Shown here one piece after another: positions 15,790 to 22,137 of a DNA stretch of 64,000 bases; position 1 is the stretch's first letter; every line of letters starts with the position of its first letter. The position numbers and the translations under genes were made by a program. Where the stretch lies: NCBI RefSeq assembly GCF_028767025.1, contig NZ_JAJQXX010000009.1:51388-115387 (forward strand). The letters run 5' to 3'. The stretch is from Blautia sp. XA-2221 (GTDB taxonomy: Bacteria; Bacillota; Clostridia; Lachnospirales; Lachnospiraceae). Below the pieces are notes generated by a model, which worked only from the letters and a program-made list of their open reading frames with translations, did no database searches and was not told where the DNA came from.

Positions 15790-16866
15790 ATGGACAGCCG
15801 TAAATTTATAAAACTTGTGCTTGGAGGAACTGCGGCAGTTTTGCTGTGTGTAGGAGGTGCCACTGTAGTTCTGGATCCGTTTTTTCATTATCATAAGGCG
15901 CTGGAAGGGGTGCAATATCCTCTTAATGACGGAATGGAACGGTACCTGAATGATGGAATTATCAAAACCTACGATTATGATGCTGCGATTGTGGGAACAT
16001 CTATGATGCAAAATTTCAAGACATCGCAGTTTGACAGCCTTTTTGGTACAAAGTCCATAAAAGTGACTCTTACAGGAGAAACCTACTGGACTATCGATCA
16101 GGAAGTAAGAAAGGTACTAAAGGAAAATCCAGATACAAAGATTATTTTCCGGTGTTTGGATTATAATAAAATATTTCAGGATGAGAATGTACATAATTAT
16201 GCTAACTATCCGGAATATCTTTATGACAATAATATTTTTAATGATGTGAATTATCTTCTGAACAAGGATATTTTTCTGAACGATACTCTTGATGTAGTTA
16301 AGCATAATCTTCAGGGAAAACCTACCACTACAATGGATGAGTACAGTTTTTGGGAAAAAGAACACCCGGTAGGCAGAGAGAAGGTAATGAAAAGCTATGA
16401 AAGACCGGCAGAAAAGACAGACCAGAAGCCTTTCACGGAAAAGGACAGACAGGCAGTTACACACAATGTGGAAACGAATGTACTGGAAACAGTGAGAGAA
16501 AATCCGGACACCATGTTTTATTTCTATACGCCGCCGTACAGCATTGCCTGGTGGGATTCGGAATACCGCAAAGGGATGCTTGAACGCTACTGTGAAGCAG
16601 AAAAGCTTCAGGCAGAGCTTTTGCTCCCCTATGACAATGTACGTCTTTATACCTTTGCAGATCAGTATGAGATTATAACAGATCTTGATCAGTATATGGA
16701 TATTTTTCACTATGGTTCTGCAGTCAGCAATCAGATCATCGACTGGATCTATGAGGGAACAGGTCTTCTGACAGCAGACAATTATAAGGATAAAATTGAC
16801 TCTGTAAAAGAATATTATATGAATTACGACTATGATGACGTGTTTGGGGGAGAGGGAAATGTCTGA
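15790..16866 (+). CDS. Membrane-anchored SGNH-like partner of the MBOAT protein
   Basis: A 358-residue protein with an N-terminal signal-anchor helix (FIKLVLGGTAAVLLCVGGATVVL, about 6-28) and an extracytoplasmic remainder. AAIVGTSMMQNF (about 65-76) looks like the nucleophile block of SGNH hydrolases (Ser in GTSM), and FHYGSAVSNQIIDW (about 311-324) resembles the block with the catalytic His. This matches the AlgJ/AlgX/DltD-like role of completing acyl transfer outside the cell. It starts 12 bases after the MBOAT stop with AGGAGA in between, so the two are translated together. Specific substrate unknown. Confidence 0.7.
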   Translation: MDSRKFIKLVLGGTAAVLLCVGGATVVLDPFFHYHKALEGVQYPLNDGMERYLNDGIIKTYDYDAAIVGTSMMQNFKTSQFDSLFGTKSIKVTLTGETYWTIDQEVRKVLKENPDTKIIFRCLDYNKIFQDENVHNYANYPEYLYDNNIFNDVNYLLNKDIFLNDTLDVVKHNLQGKPTTTMDEYSFWEKEHPVGREKVMKSYERPAEKTDQKPFTEKDRQAVTHNVETNVLETVRENPDTMFYFYTPPYSIAWWDSEYRKGMLERYCEAEKLQAELLLPYDNVRLYTFADQYEIITDLDQYMDIFHYGSAVSNQIIDWIYEGTGLLTADNYKDKIDSVKEYYMNYDYDDVFGGEGNV

Positions 16867-17572
16867 ACACAGCTTACAGATCATTGCGCATATCCACAAT
16901 GACTTTCCGGAAAAATTCGGCGTTCCTCATCAGAGCGGATGGCTGAAAGAGCAGAAAGCTCAGATTATTTTTGAGCCGGAATACAGAATGCCGGAAGCTT
17001 TCCGGGGAATTGAAGAATATGATTATATCTGGCTGATCTGGCAGTTTTCAGAGGCAGTGGAAAAAGGGTGGAGCCCTACGGTGCGTCCACCCAGACTGGG
17101 AGGAAATGTGCGGAAAGGTGTTTTTGCCACCAGATCCCCCTTTCGCCCCAATCATCTGGGACTGTCCTGTGTACGCCTGGAAAAGGTGGAGCGGCATCCG
17201 AGCCTGGGAACCATACTTTACGTATCAGGCGCAGACCTTATGAATGGAACCCCTGTCTTTGATATTAAGCCATACCTTCCTTATGTGGAAAGTCATCCGG
17301 GGGCGTCAGGAGGCTTTACCGATCAGATTGAGAGGAGTAGACTTACCGTGGAGTTTCCGCTGGGATTACAGGAGAAAATTCCTGCGGAGCAGAGAAGGGC
17401 TCTTATTGAGGTTTTGGAAAACGATCCCAGACCGGGATACCAGGAGGATCCAGACAGAGTCTACGGACTCTCTTATGGAACTAAAAATATAAAATTTCGT
17501 GTAAAAGAAAAGGTTCTGACAGTCTGCGAAGTTACAGATTATAAAAAAGAACAAAAATCTTTTGACAAATAA
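16859..17572 (+). CDS. trmO: tRNA m6t6A37 methyltransferase TrmO (TsaA-like)
   Basis: A 237-residue member of the TsaA/VirR family. TrmO uses SAM to N6-methylate threonylcarbamoyladenosine at position 37 of ACY-reading tRNA-Thr. ATG 16859 overlaps the end of the SGNH gene by 8 bases after a GGGAGAGGG site. Typical segments: FGVPHQSG, IEEYDYIWLIWQFS, RPPRLGGNVRKGVFATRSPFRPNHLGLSCVRLE (about 74-106, the SAM pocket) and VSGADLMNGTPVFDIKPYLPY. It has the beta-barrel N-domain plus the usual C-terminal extension. The overlap with a surface-modification gene is probably incidental. Confidence 0.9.
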   Translation: MSEHSLQIIAHIHNDFPEKFGVPHQSGWLKEQKAQIIFEPEYRMPEAFRGIEEYDYIWLIWQFSEAVEKGWSPTVRPPRLGGNVRKGVFATRSPFRPNHLGLSCVRLEKVERHPSLGTILYVSGADLMNGTPVFDIKPYLPYVESHPGASGGFTDQIERSRLTVEFPLGLQEKIPAEQRRALIEVLENDPRPGYQEDPDRVYGLSYGTKNIKFRVKEKVLTVCEVTDYKKEQKSFDK

Positions 17573-17590
17573 AGAATACTGTGGTAAGCT
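17562..17590 (+). promoter_or_regulatory. Promoter of the DUF2325 gene
   Basis: TTGACA (17562-17567) and TAAGCT (17585-17590) with a 17-base spacer; the -35 box overlaps the last codons of trmO. Start of transcription would be near 17597, directly in front of the palindrome at 17600-17619. Confidence 0.6.
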
Positions 17591-17599
17591 ATTTGTAAT

Positions 17600-17619
17600 G
17601 AGTTAGCAAATGCTAACTC
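17600..17619. promoter_or_regulatory. Metal-repressor-like palindrome
   Basis: GAGTTAGC (17600-17607) and GCTAACTC (17612-17619) form a perfect palindrome around AAAT, at the predicted transcription start. TTAGC...GCTAA palindromes resemble operators of DtxR-type iron or manganese regulators in Clostridia. A repressor here would block the promoter. The regulator is not in the window. Confidence 0.5.
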
Positions 17620-17666
17620 AAAAATTTATCTTTAAGTTAGTCTTGAACAACAAAGGAGAGCGGGAT

Positions 17667-17948
17667 ATGAGTGTTGTAATCGTAGGTGGCAATGAGCGTA
17701 TGGTATGTCAGTATGAAAATATCTGTAAAGGATATGGATGTAAGGCAAAAGTTTTCGCAAAAGAAAAAGGCACTATGAAAAAGAAAATCGGGGCGCCGGA
17801 TCTTCTGATTCTTTTTACCAACACAGTATCTCACAAAATGATCAACTGTGCGGTGGAGGAAGCAAAGAGAAAATCTATTCCCGTATGCAGATGCCACAGC
17901 AGCAGTGCGTCTGCGCTGGAAAATATTATGAAGGAATATTGTGCGTAA
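17667..17948 (+). CDS. DUF2325 domain protein
   Basis: A 93-residue protein that is nearly all one DUF2325 domain: VVIVGGNERMVCQYENICKGYG at the N-terminus, then DLLILFTNTVSHKMINCAVEEAKRKSIPVCRCHSSSASALENIM. ATG 17667 is preceded by GGAGAGCGG; a longer frame from 17610 would run through the operator and is rejected. The biochemical role of DUF2325 is not established. The Cys/His residues (C16, C22, C27 region, CRCH near 76-79) could bind metal, which would fit an iron-responsive palindrome upstream. No partner is adjacent. Confidence 0.85.
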   Translation: MSVVIVGGNERMVCQYENICKGYGCKAKVFAKEKGTMKKKIGAPDLLILFTNTVSHKMINCAVEEAKRKSIPVCRCHSSSASALENIMKEYCA

Positions 17949-17994
17949 ATATCGATAAAATGAAACATAAATTTCGCTAAAATCAAAGAAATAC

Positions 17995-18023
17995 TTGCAA
18001 AAATCTTCCTTTTTCAATAAAAT
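17995..18023 (+). promoter_or_regulatory. Promoter of aspartokinase
   Basis: TTGCAA (17995-18000) and TAAAAT (18018-18023) with 17-base spacing. It gives a leader of about 70 bases before the ATG at 18098. Confidence 0.55.
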
Positions 18024-18097
18024 AAAAGTCAGATTTTCTATTATGCTGTTTCCGCAAAGGGACAGCTGTTAAATGAAGAAGGGTGAGAGGAAGTATT

Positions 18098-19417
18098 ATG
18101 AAAAAAGTGGTGAAATTTGGAGGAAGCTCTCTGGCAAATGCAGAGCAGTTTCGCAAAGTCGGAGATATTATCCGCAGTGAAGAAAGCAGACGTTATGTGG
18201 TGCCGTCTGCGCCCGGAAAGAGGTTTTCCGGTGACACAAAGGTAACGGATCTTCTGTATGCATGCTATGACAGAGCTGCCCGGGGAAAAGAATTCGACGG
18301 CATTTTTCAGGAAATTAAAGAGCGTTATTATGAGATCATCAGAGGGCTCGAGCTGAAACTTTCTCTGGAGGAAGAATTTGCTCAGATAGAAGCAGACTTT
18401 AATGCTCAGGCAGGCACAGATTATGCAGCGTCCAGAGGTGAGTTTTTAAACGGAAAAATTATGGCAGCGTATCTTGGCTACGAATTTATTGACGCTGCAT
18501 CGGTGATTCGCTTTGATAAGAACGGAAATTTTGACGGGGACAAAACAGACCGTCTTCTTGGCAAACGACTTTCCAAATGCGAACGCGCGGTGATACCGGG
18601 ATTTTATGGGGCAAAGGAAGACGGAACGGTCCAGACATTTTCCAGAGGAGGTTCTGATGTGACGGGCTCTCTTGTTGCAAGAGCAGTCCATGCAGATATT
18701 TATGAGAACTGGACAGATGTTTCCGGTTTTCTTGTGACAGATCCAAGGATTGTGGAGGATCCGGCTGTGATCGAAACAATCACTTACAGAGAGCTTCGAG
18801 AGCTTTCTTATATGGGTGCAACCGTGCTCCATGAGGAAGCGATTTTCCCGGTCAGAAGAGAAGGAATCCCCATTAATATCAGAAATACCAACCGTCCTCA
18901 GGACAGGGGAACCTTTATTGTGGAAAGCACCTGCCGCAAGCCCAGATATGTGATCACAGGAATTGCAGGAAAAAAAGGCTTCTGTTCTATCAACATCGAA
19001 AAATCCATGATGAACAGTGAGGTAGGCTTTGGAAGAAAGATTCTTCAGGTTTTTGAAGACCAGGGAATTAATTTTGAGCATGTTCCATCCGGAATTGATA
19101 CTATGACTGTTTATGTTCATCAGGATGAGTTTGAAGAGAAAGAGCAGCAGGTGATCGCAGGTATTCACAGAGCCGTACAGCCTGACTTTGTGGAAATGGA
19201 ATCAGATCTTGCTTTGATCGCTGTTGTGGGACGTGGAATGAAATCTCAGAGAGGAACTGCAGGACGTGTATTTGCAGCTCTGGCTCATGCCCATGTAAAC
19301 GTAAAAATGATCGATCAGGGTTCCAGTGAGCTGAACATTATCATAGGCGTTGAGAACCGTGATTTTGAAACTGCGGTAAAAGCAATCTATGATATTTTTG
19401 TGGAAACACAGCTTTAA
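18098..19417 (+). CDS. Aspartate kinase
   Basis: A 439-residue aspartokinase, which phosphorylates L-aspartate to open the lysine, threonine and methionine pathways. KVVKFGGSSLANAEQF (2-17) is the kinase signature and the FSRGGSDVTGSLVARAV segment (about 183-199) binds substrate. Two C-terminal ACT domains are visible (about 295-365 and 370-439), the feedback-sensing part. ATG 18098 follows GAGAGGAAG. The gene is monocistronic, with its own promoter and terminator. It lacks a fused homoserine dehydrogenase. Which amino acid inhibits it cannot be read from sequence. Confidence 0.95.
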   Translation: MKKVVKFGGSSLANAEQFRKVGDIIRSEESRRYVVPSAPGKRFSGDTKVTDLLYACYDRAARGKEFDGIFQEIKERYYEIIRGLELKLSLEEEFAQIEADFNAQAGTDYAASRGEFLNGKIMAAYLGYEFIDAASVIRFDKNGNFDGDKTDRLLGKRLSKCERAVIPGFYGAKEDGTVQTFSRGGSDVTGSLVARAVHADIYENWTDVSGFLVTDPRIVEDPAVIETITYRELRELSYMGATVLHEEAIFPVRREGIPINIRNTNRPQDRGTFIVESTCRKPRYVITGIAGKKGFCSINIEKSMMNSEVGFGRKILQVFEDQGINFEHVPSGIDTMTVYVHQDEFEEKEQQVIAGIHRAVQPDFVEMESDLALIAVVGRGMKSQRGTAGRVFAALAHAHVNVKMIDQGSSELNIIIGVENRDFETAVKAIYDIFVETQL

Positions 19418-19436
19418 ATGAAAAATAATCATGTAA

Positions 19437-19470
19437 TAAAAAATTCCAGATTTGTTCTGGAATTTTTTTA
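19437..19470 (+). terminator. Terminator of aspartokinase
   Basis: AAATTCCAGA (19441-19450) pairs with TCTGGAATTT (19456-19465), followed by a T-run to 19469. Confidence 0.85.
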
Positions 19471-19490
19471 GTTCGTCCCGTTTTATTGGG

Positions 19491-19538
19491 TTGACACAAA
19501 CGTCTGTTTGGAATAAAATAACTACAAACAAATGTTTG
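19491..19538 (+). promoter_or_regulatory. Promoter with two SOS-box-like palindromes
   Basis: TTGACA (19491-19496) and TAAAAT (19514-19519) are 17 bases apart. CAAAC-N4-GTTTG occurs twice: 19497-19510 inside the spacer and 19525-19538 just after the -10 box. The Firmicute LexA box is an inverted repeat with a four-base centre (GAAC-N4-GTTC); these are A/T-shifted versions placed exactly where a repressor would act. LexA is the natural candidate given the repair genes downstream. Confidence 0.6.
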
Positions 19539-19548
19539 GGAGGCCTAT

Positions 19549-20877
19549 ATGGTTATTCAGGAGTCAATGACAATAATGGAAAAGCTGGAAATACTGGCAG
19601 ATGCAGCGAAGTATGATGTTGCCTGTACTTCCAGCGGCACATCCAGAAAAGGGGACGGAACAGGGATTGGAAACAGTATTTCGGCAGGAATCTGCCACAG
19701 TTTTGCAGGAGACGGAAGGTGTATCAGCCTTCTGAAAGTTCTTTATACCAATGAGTGTGTATTTGACTGCAAATATTGTGTGAACCGTGCTTCCAATGAC
19801 GTGATTCGGGCAAGCTTTACTCCGGAGGAGATCAGCAGGCTTACAATAGAGTTTTACAGAAGAAATTATATTGAAGGTCTGTTTTTAAGTTCCGGGGTAA
19901 AGGGATCACCGGATACCACCATGGAGGAGCTGATCCGTTCTGTGGAAATTTTAAGAAAACAGTATCATTTTCAGGGGTACATTCACCTGAAAGCAATTCC
20001 GGGCGCTTCACCGGAACTGATCCAAAAGGCAGGCTATCTTGCGGATCGTATGAGCGTAAATCTGGAACTTCCCACTGCAGAGGGACTGAAAAAACTGGCT
20101 CCTCATAAAAGCAGGACTACGATTCTCCGTCCTATGAAGCAGATCAGGAACAGAAGGGAAGAAAACAGACAGGAACTGGCCCTTTACCGGCATGCTCCGG
20201 AATTTGTGCCTGCCGGACAGAGCACCCAGATGATCGTAGGAGCGGTGGGAGAAAGTGATTTTCAGATTGTTTCAGTTGCAGAGGCTCTGTACAGGCAGTT
20301 TTCTCTGAAAAGGGTATTTTATTCTGCTTTTGTAGCAGTAAATGAAGATAAAGATCTTCCTTTGCTTCCCCAGGGACCGCCGATTTTAAGAGAGCACAGG
20401 CTGTATCAGGCAGACTGGCTTCTCAGATTTTATGGTTTTCGGGCAGAAGAGCTTTTGTCGGAAAAGCATCCGAATTTTAATCTGTTCCTGGATCCCAAAT
20501 GTGACTGGGCTATTAGCCATCTGGAATGTTTTCCTGTGGAGATCAACCGGGCAGATTACCGGACGCTTCTTCGGGTTCCGGGAATCGGCGAGAAGTCTGC
20601 AAGAAGGATTCTGGGCGCCAGGAGATATCATACGCTGGATTTTTCCGACCTGAAAAAGATCGGGGTGGTGATGAAACGCGCAGTGTATTTTATTACCTGC
20701 AACGGAAGGCAGATGTACCCGGTAAAGCTGGATGAGGATTATATAGTAAGGAATATTCTGGGATCAGGCACAGGGAATAATCCTGCAGATACCGGGATTA
20801 CCTACAGGCAGCTGTCACTGTTTGATGCAGATCTGGCTGCGCCGGGAATGGAAGGGGTGAACGTTTGTGGAGTATAA
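19549..20877 (+). CDS. Putative DNA modification/repair radical SAM protein (TIGR03916-type)
   Basis: A 442-residue radical SAM enzyme of the family annotated as putative DNA modification/repair. The cluster motif is CVFDCKYC (C70, C74, C77), i.e. CxxxCxxC, for the 4Fe-4S cluster that cleaves SAM. The C-terminal part contains a helix-hairpin-helix DNA-binding motif (LLRVPGIGEKSARRILGARRY, about 341-361). The reaction is not established; lyase-type repair is a reasonable guess. The gene overlaps the next one (TIGR03915-type partner) by 11 bases, the conserved pairing for this family. Two SOS-like palindromes control the promoter. GGGAGG lies 6 bases before the ATG. Confidence 0.92.
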   Translation: MVIQESMTIMEKLEILADAAKYDVACTSSGTSRKGDGTGIGNSISAGICHSFAGDGRCISLLKVLYTNECVFDCKYCVNRASNDVIRASFTPEEISRLTIEFYRRNYIEGLFLSSGVKGSPDTTMEELIRSVEILRKQYHFQGYIHLKAIPGASPELIQKAGYLADRMSVNLELPTAEGLKKLAPHKSRTTILRPMKQIRNRREENRQELALYRHAPEFVPAGQSTQMIVGAVGESDFQIVSVAEALYRQFSLKRVFYSAFVAVNEDKDLPLLPQGPPILREHRLYQADWLLRFYGFRAEELLSEKHPNFNLFLDPKCDWAISHLECFPVEINRADYRTLLRVPGIGEKSARRILGARRYHTLDFSDLKKIGVVMKRAVYFITCNGRQMYPVKLDEDYIVRNILGSGTGNNPADTGITYRQLSLFDADLAAPGMEGVNVCGV

Positions 20878-21637
20878 AAAGAAAATACTGATCTGCGAAG
20901 ATACTATGGAAGGGATCTTTACGGCTGTTTATGATGGCTGGCGTTGGGCAAATAGAGGATTTTCCGTGGGAATTGCTGTCAGAGAGCCGGATTATCCGGA
21001 ACTTTTTGCAGAAACTGTGGAGATCGTTTCGGACTCCGTCAAGACCTTTAAGGTTGCCCGAACTATAAAAAACCGGCTTGGAGGGAAGGTTTATGAGGCT
21101 GTGTGTTATGCAGCGGTATCTCTTCATCCGGAAAAAGGAACAGCAATCTTTTATCTCCTTCGCAGAGCGTTGGAAAATGGAAAAACAGATACACGGGTGC
21201 TGGAAGCTCTGGCAGACCCGGCAGTGAGTCTTGTCTCCTCCCTTCAGGTAAAGGTATGGCATGAGATCCACAGGTTTTATGGTTTTGTGCGGTTTCGAGA
21301 GATTGGCAATGGAGTTCTTTTTTCGGAAATCCAACCGGAAAATAATATCCTGGAACTTCTGGCACCCCATTTTTCTGATCGTTTTCCAAATGAAAACTGG
21401 ATGATCTACGACAAAAAAAGGCAGAAGGTTCTGGCGCATGAGCAGGGAAGAGAATGTACTGTTTATGTACAGGCAGTATTAAATACAGAAGAGATGGATC
21501 CGGTGCAGTCAGATGAGTATGAGAATCTCTGGAAAACATTCTGCAGTCATATTACCATATCCGAAAGGAAGAATCCCGGTATTCAGAAGCAATTTGTTCC
21601 ATTAAAATTTCGTTCAAATATGCTGGAATTCAGCTGA
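20867..21637 (+). CDS. TIGR03915-type putative DNA metabolism protein (DUF4130)
   Basis: A 256-residue partner of the radical SAM protein. GTG 20867 is the start, after GGAAGGGG, and overlaps the upstream gene. It shows the DUF4130 layout: ILICEDTMEGIFTAVYDGW at the start, a central helix-rich part (AVSLVSSLQVKVWHEIHRFYGFVRFREI, about 116-144), and NWMIYDKKRQKVLAH. Its biochemical role is unknown, but strict co-occurrence with the radical SAM enzyme suggests a two-component repair or base-processing system. No membrane or export signals are present. Confidence 0.9.
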   Translation: MEYKKKILICEDTMEGIFTAVYDGWRWANRGFSVGIAVREPDYPELFAETVEIVSDSVKTFKVARTIKNRLGGKVYEAVCYAAVSLHPEKGTAIFYLLRRALENGKTDTRVLEALADPAVSLVSSLQVKVWHEIHRFYGFVRFREIGNGVLFSEIQPENNILELLAPHFSDRFPNENWMIYDKKRQKVLAHEQGRECTVYVQAVLNTEEMDPVQSDEYENLWKTFCSHITISERKNPGIQKQFVPLKFRSNMLEFS

Positions 21638-21715
21638 AAAAGTACCTGAAAAACAGAGAAATACATAGAAAAATTGTATAATAAGTCGAAAAATATGAAG
21701 AAAATTTGAATACTG

Positions 21716-21744
21716 TTGACAAATTCTTTACAGGGTGACAAAAT
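21716..21744 (+). promoter_or_regulatory. Promoter of the HPr-like gene
   Basis: TTGACA (21716-21721) and CAAAAT (21739-21744) with 17-base spacing, 38 bases before the ATG at 21782. Confidence 0.55.
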
Positions 21745-21781
21745 ATCGCCTGGTGCAGAAAACATTAGGAGGATGAGAAAA

Positions 21782-22009
21782 ATGAAAGAACATCAGATTA
21801 TGTTAAATGCCACAGAGGATGTAAAGGAATTCGTCAATGCGGCAAGCAAATGTGATTTTGACATTGATATTTCATATAACAGAATTATAATCGACGCAAA
21901 ATCCCTTTTGGGAATTCTCAGCATGGATCTGACCAGAAAGCTTACTGTCAGATGTTATGGAGAAAACACTCATTTCAATGAAGTTATAGCAAAATTTGCA
22001 GTTGCATAA
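21782..22009 (+). CDS. HPr-like protein lacking the active-site histidine
   Basis: A 75-residue protein with the HPr fold pattern: KSLLGILSMDL (about 41-51) is the conserved HPr motif around regulatory Ser46. The segment that in true HPr carries HARPA with phospho-His15 is here NATEDVKEF, with no histidine. It therefore cannot carry PTS phosphate in the normal way. Similar His-less HPr-like proteins are common in Clostridia and may be regulatory. ATG 21782 is set by AGGAGG 10 bases upstream; upstream in-frame codons lie in the promoter. It is monocistronic with its own terminator. Confidence 0.82.
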   Translation: MKEHQIMLNATEDVKEFVNAASKCDFDIDISYNRIIIDAKSLLGILSMDLTRKLTVRCYGENTHFNEVIAKFAVA

Positions 22010-22026
22010 ACGATTACAGATGTCAG

Positions 22027-22062
22027 AGGCGCATAACCTGGGAACAGGTATGCGCCTTTTCA
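22027..22062 (+). terminator. Terminator of the HPr-like gene
   Basis: AGGCGCATAACCTG (22027-22040) pairs with CAGGTATGCGCCT (22045-22057) apart from a single bulge, and TTTT follows. Confidence 0.85.
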
Positions 22063-22137
22063 GAATAGGAAGAATTTAGCTTTAATGGAAAAATTTATTA
22101 ATGGAAGATTTTAGATTTTGGGGGAAGCAGAAAAACT

